Assembly: GCF_012241385.1 (NCBI RefSeq)
Contig: NZ_JAAVXB010000001.1
Span: 659,079-723,078, forward strand
Length of the DNA: 64,000 nucleotides
Source: Solimonas marina
GTDB taxonomy: Bacteria; Pseudomonadota; Gammaproteobacteria; Nevskiales; Nevskiaceae
Direction of reading: 5' to 3'
A program made the translations under genes and the position numbers. This document shows, piece by piece, positions 44,756 to 53,076 of this stretch (positions are counted from its first letter, which is position 1; every line of letters begins with the position of its first letter). The notes beneath the pieces were generated by a model. That model saw only the letters and a program-made list of their open reading frames with translations, had not been told where the DNA came from and made no database searches.

Positions 44756-47665
44756 ATGTGCACGGATTGGAGGGTGCGCCTGAGCCTGAAGTGGAAGGCG
44801 TTTCTGTTGCTGCTGGCGATGCTGGCGGTCATCCACCTCGGCTTTGCCTACCTCGGTTATCGCGAGCTGCAGCAGCAGAACGAACAGCGTACGCAGCAGC
44901 AGATCGGCGAGTTCGAGCAGGTGCTGGCGGCCCTGATCCGCCAGTCGGCACTGGAGACCGAAACCTACGCTGCGCAGCTAGCGCGCAGCATCGACTTGGC
45001 CAAGCTGCAGCGCGACCCGCAAACGCTGGAACCGCTGCTGCCGCCCGAATTGCTCATCAATATCGGCGACGTCGCCGTGCTCGATGCGCAGGGCAAGCTC
45101 ATTGCCAGCTCCGGCGAGGCGCTGCGTTCGAGTCTGCATGCCAGCGTGGCGTCGGTGTCGGCGCTGGATACGGCACGCAGCGGGCATCGGCCGAGCAGCT
45201 ATATCGCCTGTACACCAGAGTGCGAGCAGTACATTTTCGTGCCGGGCTTTGATCACGAACGCCGGCCTCTGGTGGTTTTGATTTCGCGGCCGCTGGCCGA
45301 TGTGCTGCCCGCGTTTCATGGACTGACGGGTGCCGATCTGGCGATCCTCTCCCCGTCAGGGCCCGGCGCGAGCGGTGGCGTCGAGATCGCCGGCCTGAAG
45401 GTGCGTGCCGTCTCCAACGCGCCGGACCTGCTGCCAGCCCTCGGTGCATTGACGTCGCCGCCGCCGCGCGGGTGGTCGCCCGGCGCGCCCCAACGAACGC
45501 GCGCCGGGCCGTTCGATCTGCTGCTGACCTTGGCGCCGCTGGCGACCGAACAAGGCGTCGATGCGATGTTCATCGTCGACGAAACCCAGTTTCGGCAGCA
45601 AATGATCGCGGCACTGTGGCACGGCCTGGCGTTGACCCTCGGTGGGCTGTTGGCGTCGGCGGCGATGCTGTACTGGATGCTGACGCGCGCCAGCGCGCGC
45701 CTCGAACGCGTCACCCGTGCCTTGCCGTTGTTGGCCGAGCAGGCTTTCGACGCAGCCGAACAGCTGATGTCGCGGCCGACGTCGCGCTGGCCCGACGAAC
45801 TGGATCGGCTCAATGGGGTCGCGGTGACACTGTCACAGCAGCTACGCAAGCTCGATCAGGCCGAAGCCGCGAGCGAGGCGAAGTCCAGATTTCTGGCGAC
45901 GATGAGCCATGAAATCCGCACGCCAATGAACGGCGTACTCGGCATGCTCGAACTGCTCGAGCAGACATCGCTCAGTGCGGCGCAGCGCGAGAACGTACGC
46001 ATCGTCTGCCAGTCGGCGCGATCGCTGTTGCGCGTCATCGACGATGTGCTCGACGTTTCCAAGATCGAGGCCGATCGCCTGGTGATCGAGGCCCAGCCGT
46101 TCGATCTTCGTGACGTGATCGAGGGTGTCGTCGAGGTGCTGTCGCCAGGGCTGCGCGATCGCGACGTGCGCCTGCTGAGTTTTATCGACCCGGCGATTCC
46201 GGAACAGGTGATCGGCGATGCGGTGCGGATCCGGCAGATCGTCCTCAATCTGCTCGGCAACGCCATCAAGTTCACGCCGCACGGGCTGATCGTGGTGCGC
46301 GCCGACCACACAGCGGCCGGCGAGGGCGCACTCGATGTGCGGATCGAGGTTCTTGATACCGGAATCGGGATTGCCGGCGGCGAGCAGGCGCAGCTCTTCG
46401 ATCCGTTCGTGCAGGCCGAATCGTCGACGACGCGGCGGTACGGCGGCACCGGCCTGGGTCTTTCGATCTGCAAGGGTCTGGTCGAGCGTATGGGCGGCAG
46501 CATCGGCTACAGCAGCGAGCTGGGTCAGGGCAGCCGCTTCTGGGTCGCACTGCGCTTCGCGCTGCCGGCGTCGGCCGGCACGCCAACGGCCGTGCTGGCC
46601 GCCGCCACCTTCCGGATCACGCTCGGCGATCGCACCGAGACCGGTTTCGTCGAGACCTTGCTGCTCGCGGCCGGCGCATCCCGCGCCGCGGCAGATGTCG
46701 ACGATGCGCAAGCCGACCTGACGATCGATGAGCACGCGCTGGGCTTGCGCATCGACGGTCGCGCTGGTGACGGCAGTGTGCTGGCGCGTCCCTATCGATC
46801 GGCGCAGTTGCTCGAAGCGGCGGCCCGTGCCTGTGGTCGGGCCGTGGCACGTGCCAGTGCGGCCGAACCGTTGCCGCCACCGCCGCAGCCGGGTTTGCGC
46901 GTGTTGGTCGCTGAGGACAATCCGATCAATCAGGAGGTGTTGTCGGCGCAGTTGCAGCGGCTGGGCTTTATCGTCGAGATCGCCGCCGATGGCGAAGAGG
47001 CGGCGTCGCGGCTGACGCAGGCGCATTACGCGGCGCTGCTCACCGATTTGCATATGCCCAAGCTCGATGGCTATGAGCTTGCGGCCTGGCAGCGCGAACG
47101 CGAAGCCGCCGAGCCGTCGCTCGGGCATTTGCCGATCATCGCGCTGACGGCCGCGGCGCTGCAGGATGCCGGACAACGCTGTGCGGAACACGGCATCGAC
47201 GCCTGCCTGATCAAGCCGGTGCTGCTGGCGTCGCTGCAGCAGTGCCTTTCGACATGGTGTCGCACAGCAGACGAGATGCCGGTGGTGCCGGCGCGTCCAC
47301 CTGCTACTGCCGATGCCCCGCTGGATCTGCCATTGCTGCGGGAGATCGTCGGCGACGACGACGCGGACCTCAGCGAGTTGCTACAGCACTTCGTCGACAG
47401 TACCGAGCCGGTGTTGGCGCGCTTGCAAGAGCACATCACCGCCTCGGACTTCGAGGGCGCACGCATGCTGACGCATCGTCTGCTGGGTTCGGCGCGGACG
47501 GTCGGCGCGCACGCGCTGGCGGCGATCCTGGGGCGGCTCGAGGCTGCGTTGGGCGACAGCGATGACCGCCCGATGGCTCTGGTGCGGCAGGCCGAAACCG
47601 AGTTCGCCGTGATTCGCGGCTGGGTGGCGCAACGCGCCGAGCACGACGCTCGCGCCGATCAGTGA
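44756..47665 (+). CDS. hybrid histidine kinase with receiver and Hpt domains
   Basis: A 969-residue sensor kinase. Two membrane helices (about residues 13-33 and 285-308) enclose a periplasmic domain. HisKA has His385 in [19 protein letters not shown]. HATPase has [22 protein letters not shown] and [14 protein letters not shown] degenerate segment then leads to REC with Asp764 in [14 protein letters not shown], and Hpt with His907 in [17 protein letters not shown]. This is a full BvgS-like phosphorelay chain. It begins 13 bp after the porin. A facing REC-EAL gene overlaps its 3' end by 7 bp and is the probable output. Confidence 0.93.
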   Translation: MCTDWRVRLSLKWKAFLLLLAMLAVIHLGFAYLGYRELQQQNEQRTQQQIGEFEQVLAALIRQSALETETYAAQLARSIDLAKLQRDPQTLEPLLPPELLINIGDVAVLDAQGKLIASSGEALRSSLHASVASVSALDTARSGHRPSSYIACTPECEQYIFVPGFDHERRPLVVLISRPLADVLPAFHGLTGADLAILSPSGPGASGGVEIAGLKVRAVSNAPDLLPALGALTSPPPRGWSPGAPQRTRAGPFDLLLTLAPLATEQGVDAMFIVDETQFRQQMIAALWHGLALTLGGLLASAAMLYWMLTRASARLERVTRALPLLAEQAFDAAEQLMSRPTSRWPDELDRLNGVAVTLSQQLRKLDQAEAASEAKSRFLATMSHEIRTPMNGVLGMLELLEQTSLSAAQRENVRIVCQSARSLLRVIDDVLDVSKIEADRLVIEAQPFDLRDVIEGVVEVLSPGLRDRDVRLLSFIDPAIPEQVIGDAVRIRQIVLNLLGNAIKFTPHGLIVVRADHTAAGEGALDVRIEVLDTGIGIAGGEQAQLFDPFVQAESSTTRRYGGTGLGLSICKGLVERMGGSIGYSSELGQGSRFWVALRFALPASAGTPTAVLAAATFRITLGDRTETGFVETLLLAAGASRAAADVDDAQADLTIDEHALGLRIDGRAGDGSVLARPYRSAQLLEAAARACGRAVARASAAEPLPPPPQPGLRVLVAEDNPINQEVLSAQLQRLGFIVEIAADGEEAASRLTQAHYAALLTDLHMPKLDGYELAAWQREREAAEPSLGHLPIIALTAAALQDAGQRCAEHGIDACLIKPVLLASLQQCLSTWCRTADEMPVVPARPPATADAPLDLPLLREIVGDDDADLSELLQHFVDSTEPVLARLQEHITASDFEGARMLTHRLLGSARTVGAHALAAILGRLEAALGDSDDRPMALVRQAETEFAVIRGWVAQRAEHDARADQ

Positions 47666-48840
47666 CGCGACGCGACCCAGTGTGGAAACTGCTCCGGCGC
47701 CACGCCGCGGGCGATGTGATAGCCCTGTGCGAAGTCGCAACCCAGGTCGCTCATCAACGCGTAGTCGGCGGCGCTGGCCACGCCCTCGGCGACCGAACGC
47801 AGGCCCAGGCGTTTGGCCAGCCCGATTCCCGCTTCGACGATGGCGCGCGCCTGTTCGTCATGCAGCGCGCGTGAGACGAATTGCCGGTCGAGCTTGAGTT
47901 CGGTGAACGGCAGCTTCTGCAAACGCTCCAGCGTCGACCAACCGGTGCCGAAGTCGTCGATCGACAGGCCGATCTCGCGCAGCCGCAGCCGGGCCATCAC
48001 TTCCAGCGGATCATGGCGGCTGTCGAGCAAGCCGCCTTCGGTGATCTCGACCGTAATCCGTGACGGTGCCAGGTCCGCGGCGCGGCAGGCGTCGAGGATG
48101 CGTTGCGGCAGCTGTCGGTCGGAGAGCGTCGAGGCTTCGAAGTTGATCGAGACGCGCGCATCGAGACCCTGGCGGCGCCACTCGCCGCAGCTGGCGATCG
48201 CCGTATGCAGAACCACATCCGCGAGCCGGTCGGTCCATCCGGCTCGTTCGATCGCCGGCAGAAAGCGCAGCGGCTCGACGATGCCGCGAGTCGGACTCTG
48301 CCAATAGACCAGCGCTTCGGCGCCGATCACGCGACCGGTGGTGAGCTGCACCTGCGGTTGCATGCGCAGGCGGAATTGTCCGGCCTCGAAAGCCTGCCGC
48401 AACTCGGCGTCGTCGATCGCCGGTGGCGCTGCGCTGTCCGTCGGGCCGTTGTGGTCCGGTGCCTGCAATAGCGCCGCGAGCGCCGCCGGCGTGACCGGTT
48501 TGGCGAGGCTTCCCAGCACGTGCAGGCCACGGCCGGCCGCCACGTCGCGCGCCGCGCGCAGTACGCGCTCGTCGGCGCCACTCATCAAGACCAGGTGGCT
48601 GCCGGGGCTCAGATGCGCGATGTCGTGCATCAGCTCGAGGCCGTCGCTGCCCGGCATCATCAGGTCGCAGACGATCAGGTCGACGCCACCGTAGCGGCGC
48701 AGCACGTCGGCAGCCTGTACGCCGTCGCTCGCACTGCGCAATTCGGGCACACCTTGGCGCTGCAGGATCTGCATGACCACGCGGCGCACGAAGTCGTCGT
48801 CGTCGACGACCAGCGCCGAGCGGGGTGCGATGGCGCTCAC
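47659..48840 (-). CDS. REC-EAL response regulator (c-di-GMP phosphodiesterase)
   Basis: A 393-residue protein. REC domain: acidic DDDD cluster near residue 13 and Asp59 in [16 protein letters not shown], with a Lys in [16 protein letters not shown] domain from about residue 150: EAL in [13 protein letters not shown], catalytic Glu in [24 protein letters not shown] and Lys in [13 protein letters not shown], then VAEGVAS and [10 protein letters not shown]. The catalytic set looks complete, so active hydrolysis of c-di-GMP is likely. Control by the adjacent kinase phosphorelay is inference. Confidence 0.92.
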   Translation of the reverse strand: MSAIAPRSALVVDDDDFVRRVVMQILQRQGVPELRSASDGVQAADVLRRYGGVDLIVCDLMMPGSDGLELMHDIAHLSPGSHLVLMSGADERVLRAARDVAAGRGLHVLGSLAKPVTPAALAALLQAPDHNGPTDSAAPPAIDDAELRQAFEAGQFRLRMQPQVQLTTGRVIGAEALVYWQSPTRGIVEPLRFLPAIERAGWTDRLADVVLHTAIASCGEWRRQGLDARVSINFEASTLSDRQLPQRILDACRAADLAPSRITVEITEGGLLDSRHDPLEVMARLRLREIGLSIDDFGTGWSTLERLQKLPFTELKLDRQFVSRALHDEQARAIVEAGIGLAKRLGLRSVAEGVASAADYALMSDLGCDFAQGYHIARGVAPEQFPHWVASRH

Positions 48841-49019
48841 GGCCGAGGACGCCCGGCGCGGCCCGCAATGTCGCGCAGTCGCGGCCGGCGGATGTCGGCG
48901 TTATCAGCTTCGGAGCAAGGCGTCATGAGATAACGATTTCGATCTGCAGCGTCATCGCCTGCGGGTATTCGGCCTTACTATAGGCAGTCCTACACGAGAC
49001 GACACGCGGGCGCGGCAAT

Positions 49020-49436
49020 ATGACGGTGGATGAACTGGCGGAAACCTTCGAATTTCTCGGCGACTGGGAGGAGCGTTATCGCTACCTGATCGATCTGGGG
49101 CGCAAGCTGCCGCCGCTGTCGGATGCCGAGCACGACGATGCGCACAAGGTGCGTGGCTGCATGTCGCAGGTCTGGCTCGCGCACGACGTGCAGCCGGGGC
49201 CGCCGAAGACGCTGCACTTCCGTGGCGATTCCGACGCGCACATCGTCAAGGGTCTGATCGCCGTGCTGTTCGAGCTGACCTCGGACAAGACGCCGGACGA
49301 GATTCTGGCGCTCGACATCGGTTCGGCTTTCGAGCGTCTTGGCCTGGAAAGCCATATCTCGATGAATCGTCGCAATGGCTTCTACGCGATGGTCGAGCGC
49401 ATCCAGCAGATGGCCGCGACCGAGCGGGGCAGCTGA
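49020..49436 (+). CDS. SufE-family sulfur acceptor protein
   Basis: A 138-residue protein with the Cys47 sulfur-accepting site in AHKVRGCMSQVWLAHD. Flanking blocks are FLGDWEERYRYLIDLGRKLP and IVKGLIAVLFELTSDKTPDE. SufE or CsdE takes sulfane sulfur from a cysteine desulfurase for iron-sulfur cluster assembly. No suf or csd genes lie next to it in this window. Cytoplasmic. Confidence 0.9.
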   Translation: MTVDELAETFEFLGDWEERYRYLIDLGRKLPPLSDAEHDDAHKVRGCMSQVWLAHDVQPGPPKTLHFRGDSDAHIVKGLIAVLFELTSDKTPDEILALDIGSAFERLGLESHISMNRRNGFYAMVERIQQMAATERGS

Positions 49437-49528
49437 AACCGGCGCACACGTCAGGCTGTCGCCGCGGGCATGTCATGCGCCTGCGCTAAGATGGGCCTCC
49501 GAATCGGGCGCAGGCAATGGGAGGGGAC

Positions 49529-50482
49529 ATGGGCAGCTTCGTCGCACTGGCGATCGGTATCTTCCTGCTGGTCACGGCATGGCGCGGCGTCGTCATCGTG
49601 CCGCAGGGCCGTGAGTACACGATCGAGCGCTTCGGCCGATACCGCGCGACCTTCAGCCCCGGCTTCCACTGGCTGCTGCCGTACGTCGACCGCATCGGCA
49701 AGCGCCTGAACATGATGGAGCAGGTGCTCGACGTGCCGAGCCAGGAAGTCATCACCAAGGACAACGCCATGGTCGGCGTCGACGGCGTGGTGTTCTTCCA
49801 GGTGCTCGACGCGCCGAAGGCGGCCTACGAGGTGCACAACCTCGAATACGCCATCCTCAACCTGACGATGACCAATCTGCGCACCGTCATGGGCTCGATG
49901 GACCTCGATCAGCTGCTCAGCCAGCGCGATCAGATCAACACGCAGCTGCTGCACGTGGTCGACGATGCGACGACGCCGTGGGGCATCAAGGTCACTCGCA
50001 TCGAGATCAAGGACATCCGTCCGCCGAACGACCTCGTCGACTCGATGGCGCGGCAGATGAAGGCGGAGCGCGAAAAGCGCGCGCTGATCCTCGAAGCCGA
50101 AGGTCAGCGACAGTCGGCGATCCTCAAGGCCGAAGGCATGCGTCAGGCGCAGATCCTGGCCGCCGAGGCGCAGAAGCAGGAACAGATTCTCGAAGCCGAA
50201 GGCCGCCGCGAGGCCGCGTTCCGCGACGCCGAAGCGCGCGAGCGCGAAGCCGAGGCCGAAGCCAAGGCGACGATGATGGTCAGCCAGGCCATCGCCAAGG
50301 GCGATGTGCAAGCCATCAACTACTTCGTCGCGCAGAAATACGTCGACGCACTCGCGCAGATCGCTACCAGCCCGAACGAGAAGCTGGTGCTGATGCCGCT
50401 CGAAGCGGGCAATGTGATCGGTGCGCTCGGCGGCATCGCCGAGCTGACCAAGAAGGTCGGCGGCGGGAGCAGCGGAGCCTGA
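49529..50482 (+). CDS. SPFH/band 7 (stomatin-like) protein, QmcA type
   Basis: A 317-residue protein with an N-terminal membrane anchor (SFVALAIGIFLLVTAW) and an SPFH domain, VIVPQGREYTIERFGRYRAT through DDATTPWGIKVTRIEIKDIR. A long Ala/Glu/Lys-rich coiled coil follows (residues about 170-245). Start ATG 49529 follows GGAGGGG; ATG 49517 is in frame. Paired with the NfeD gene 4 bp downstream, as is usual for membrane microdomain partners. Stomatin-type proteins organise membrane protease or lipid domains. Confidence 0.9.
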   Translation: MGSFVALAIGIFLLVTAWRGVVIVPQGREYTIERFGRYRATFSPGFHWLLPYVDRIGKRLNMMEQVLDVPSQEVITKDNAMVGVDGVVFFQVLDAPKAAYEVHNLEYAILNLTMTNLRTVMGSMDLDQLLSQRDQINTQLLHVVDDATTPWGIKVTRIEIKDIRPPNDLVDSMARQMKAEREKRALILEAEGQRQSAILKAEGMRQAQILAAEAQKQEQILEAEGRREAAFRDAEAREREAEAEAKATMMVSQAIAKGDVQAINYFVAQKYVDALAQIATSPNEKLVLMPLEAGNVIGALGGIAELTKKVGGGSSGA

Positions 50483-50486
50483 GGTC

Positions 50487-50930
50487 ATGAGCATGGAACT
50501 GGTCTATTGGCACTGGCTGGCCCTGGGTTTCGGGCTGCTGGTGCTGGAAATGTTCCTGCCGACCGAGTTCGTGCTGCTGTGGGTCGGCGTCGCGGCGATC
50601 GTCGTCGGCGCCGTCGCCTGGCTGCTGCCGGGGCTTGGCTGGCCGCTCGAATTCGTGCTGTGGGGCGTGCTGTCTGTGTCGGCGATCCTGCTCTGGCGGC
50701 GCTTCAAGCCGCTGTCGTTCGTCAGCGATCAGCCCACGCTCAATCGCCGCGGCGAGTCGTACGTCGGCCGTCATTTCACGCTCGGCGAGCCCATCGTCAA
50801 TGGCAGCGGCACGCTGCGCGTCGACGACAGCCGCTGGCGCATTCGCGGGCCGGAGAGCCTGCCGGCCGGCACGCGCGTGCAGGTGATCGGTGCCGACGGC
50901 GCGGTGCTGATCGTCGAAGCATTGCCCTGA
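50487..50930 (+). CDS. NfeD-family membrane protein
   Basis: A 147-residue protein with three hydrophobic helices in the first 75 residues and a C-terminal OB-like domain (RRGESYVGRHFTLGEPIVNG and GPESLPAGTRVQVIGADG). It is the short NfeD type lacking the protease domain. It directly follows its SPFH partner. Ends in a weak terminator-like hairpin. Confidence 0.88.
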   Translation: MSMELVYWHWLALGFGLLVLEMFLPTEFVLLWVGVAAIVVGAVAWLLPGLGWPLEFVLWGVLSVSAILLWRRFKPLSFVSDQPTLNRRGESYVGRHFTLGEPIVNGSGTLRVDDSRWRIRGPESLPAGTRVQVIGADGAVLIVEALP

Positions 50931-50936
50931 GACGTT

Positions 50937-50954
50937 GCCGGTGCCCGGCTTTTT
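50937..50954 (+). terminator. short terminator-like hairpin after nfeD
   Basis: GCCGG, loop TGC, CCGGC and then five T. The stem is only 5 bp, so the terminator is weak or partial. Located 7 bp after the stop. Confidence 0.45.
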
Positions 50955-51038
50955 GTTGCGGTCGTACTGCCGAAAGACAGCATCAGGCGTGTAAGCTGCG
51001 GAGCCGTTGCAGGCCTTTTCGTCACTCACGGCACGTCG

Positions 51039-51752
51039 ATGGCAGCTCCGCACCACACCGCTCCGCATCAAAGCCACCGGCTCGGTCCGGTGGAGATTCC
51101 CGAGTCGCTGTATTCGCTCGGTGAGGAGATCGCACACGCGGTGACGCATGGCGTCGGCGTGCTGCTGGCGATCGTCGGCCTGACGGTGCTGGTCGCCCGC
51201 GCCGCGCTGTATGGCAATGAATGGCACATCATCGCCTGCAGCGTGTTCGGTGCCACGCTGGTGCTGATGTACACGGCGTCGACGCTCTATCACAGCATCC
51301 CGGATGCGCTGCCGCGCGCCAAGCAAGTGCTGCGCGTGCTCGATCACTCGATGATCTACTTCCTGATTGCCGGCACCTACACGCCGTTCACGCTGGTGAC
51401 GCTGCACGGTGCCTGGGGCTGGAGCCTGTTCGCATTCACCTGGGGCCTGACGGCGATCGGCGTCATCTTCAAGATTTTTGCCACCGGGCGTTACGAGAAG
51501 CTGTCGCTGTTCATCTATCTGGCGATGGGCTGGTGCGCGATCGTCGCCATCAAGCCCATCCTCAAGCATCTCGATACCGGCGGCATCATCCTCACCGCTG
51601 CCGGTGGTCTCGCCTACAGCGGCGGCGTCGTGTTCTACGTCTGGGAGCGCCTGCGCTACCACCATGCGATCTGGCATTTGTTCGTGCTGACCGGCAGCGT
51701 GCTGCAGTACTTCGCCGTGCTGCTCTACGTCGTGCCCGGTCCGAACGGCTGA
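51039..51752 (+). CDS. hemolysin III (PAQR-like) membrane protein
   Basis: A 237-residue protein with seven hydrophobic helices. Family marks are SLGEEIAHAVTHGVGVLLA, STLYHSIPDALPRAKQVLR and LDHSMIYFLIAGTYTPFTL, and HHAIWHLFVLTGSVLQYFAV near the end. PAQR-type hemolysin III proteins are membrane proteins of uncertain function despite their name, with a histidine/aspartate metal-binding set (His in STLYH, HxxxH-like). Followed by PPK2 after 7 bp. Confidence 0.9.
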   Translation: MAAPHHTAPHQSHRLGPVEIPESLYSLGEEIAHAVTHGVGVLLAIVGLTVLVARAALYGNEWHIIACSVFGATLVLMYTASTLYHSIPDALPRAKQVLRVLDHSMIYFLIAGTYTPFTLVTLHGAWGWSLFAFTWGLTAIGVIFKIFATGRYEKLSLFIYLAMGWCAIVAIKPILKHLDTGGIILTAAGGLAYSGGVVFYVWERLRYHHAIWHLFVLTGSVLQYFAVLLYVVPGPNG

Positions 51753-51759
51753 GGCCGCC

Positions 51760-52641
51760 ATGGCCAAGCACAAAATCGTCGACAGCCCGTACCTCGTCGA
51801 TTTCGACGGCGACTTCCGTATTGCGCGCGCACCGCATACGCCGCCGGTCGGTGAGGACGACAAGAAAGCCAACGAGCAGCGACTGGCCGCGCACGTCGCT
51901 GAACTCGACGAGCTGCAGCGGCGGCTTGCTGCGTCGGCGCGGCACGCTGTGTTGCTGGTGTTCCAGGCGATGGACGCGGCCGGCAAGGACAGCACCATTC
52001 GCGCCGTGCTGACCGGCGTCAATCCGGCCGGCTGCCACGTCGTTTCGTTCAAGCGCCCCAGCGAGCTGGAGCTGCGTCACGACTTTCTCTGGCGTTGCGC
52101 GCGCGAGCTGCCCGAGCGCGGCCAGCTTGGTGTCTTCAACCGCAGCTACTACGAGGAAGTGCTGACGGTGCGCGTGCATCCTGAGTATCTCGACGCGCAA
52201 AACCTGCCGCATCGGCCGAAGAAGGACAGCCGGCTATGGCGCGAGCGCTACGAATCGGTCAACGACTTCGAGCGCCACCTCGCCCGCAACGGCACCGTCA
52301 TCCTCAAGTTCTGGCTCAATGTTTCCTTCGACGAACAGCGCCGCCGCCTCATGGCGCGGCTCGACGAGCCGGAGAAGAACTGGAAGTTTGAAAGCAGCGA
52401 TCTCACCGAACGCCAGCATTGGGCGGATTATCAGAAGGCCTACCAGCACCTGCTACGCGCCACCTCGACGCCATGGGCGCCGTGGTACGCGATCCCCGCC
52501 GACGACAAGCCGTACATGCGCGCCGAAGTCGCACGCCTGATCGTTTCACGCTTGAAACAGCTCGGGCTTGAATACCCGGCCATGGCCGAAGAAACGCACG
52601 CGATGCTCGACGACTTTCGCGAGCGGCTGCGCGACGACTGA
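51760..52641 (+). CDS. ppk2: polyphosphate kinase 2 family protein
   Basis: A 293-residue PPK2. The P-loop-like VFQAMDAAGKDSTIRAVLTG, HDFLWR and GVFNRSYYEE (residues about 125-133) contain the Walker A and B equivalents and the conserved lid region. PPK2 uses polyphosphate to phosphorylate nucleoside mono- or diphosphates; the class cannot be told here. Preceded by hemolysin III and followed by the repeat element. Cytoplasmic. Confidence 0.92.
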   Translation: MAKHKIVDSPYLVDFDGDFRIARAPHTPPVGEDDKKANEQRLAAHVAELDELQRRLAASARHAVLLVFQAMDAAGKDSTIRAVLTGVNPAGCHVVSFKRPSELELRHDFLWRCARELPERGQLGVFNRSYYEEVLTVRVHPEYLDAQNLPHRPKKDSRLWRERYESVNDFERHLARNGTVILKFWLNVSFDEQRRRLMARLDEPEKNWKFESSDLTERQHWADYQKAYQHLLRATSTPWAPWYAIPADDKPYMRAEVARLIVSRLKQLGLEYPAMAEETHAMLDDFRERLRDD

Positions 52642-52753
52642 CGGGTAGAACCACAGATTTCACAGATTGCATAGCCGAAGAGGCGGTGAGTGTTTTCTCC
52701 TCTGCGCCATCAGCGAAGTTGGTGCTTAGTGTTTGTTGCGGTTGCCGCCGTGG

Positions 52754-52777
52754 GTCGCGGCTTGCGCCGCTCCTACA
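52754..52777 (+). repeat. REP-like repeat copy 1
   Basis: GTCGCGGCTTGCGCCGCT followed by CCTACA. The core occurs again, inverted and with TCGCGC replacing TTGCGC, at 52921-52944, and without the CCTACA tail at 63926-63943. Self-complementary core consistent with a short hairpin. Confidence 0.8.
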
Positions 52778-52920
52778 ACGCTCTCCAGGTGTTTTGCGAA
52801 TTCCCCGAACCGTTCATGCCGAGTGCCGCGCGTAGCGCGGTGTATCGAGGCACGCGCAAGGTCCGGATCTGCAGCCGCCGCGACGACACAGTTGCTCCTA
52901 CAGGGGGTGTTTGCGCTTTT

Positions 52921-52944
52921 TGTAGGAGCGGCGCGAGCCGCGAC
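52921..52944 (-). repeat. REP-like repeat copy 2
   Basis: Inverted copy: TGTAGGAGCGG then CGCGAGCCGCGAC, matching copy 1 except for two bases. The pair inside one convergent gap resembles a BIME-like arrangement. Confidence 0.8.
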
Positions 52945-53076
52945 GACCGGAAGGTAGCAGTGCAGCTGAAGCTGCGTGCGTTGTCTGAAGAACAAGTGTC
53001 CGATCCACTTTCCTTCAGTGCAATCTGTGAAATCTGTGGTTAAACGCCGTTTGCTTCTGTTCTCGCGAATCGTCCA

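Larger units (their letters stand above)
52649..53041. repeat. composite repeat element bounded by 23-bp inverted repeats
   Basis: The terminal 23 bases (52649-52671 and 53019-53041) are perfect inverted repeats with the internal unit ACAGATTTCACAGATT. Inside are REP-like copies (52754-52777, 52921-52944), a hairpin near 52819-52855 and a degenerate piece near 52873-52902. It fills the convergent gap between ppk2 and the TonB gene. No transposase, no clear target duplication. Open frames within it are not supported. It may be a non-autonomous element or a REP cluster; see findings. Confidence 0.7.

Noticed and set aside
52690..53043. Small open frames inside the composite repeat element
   Set aside because: They consist of repeat sequence, change orientation across the inverted repeats and lack ribosome binding sites.
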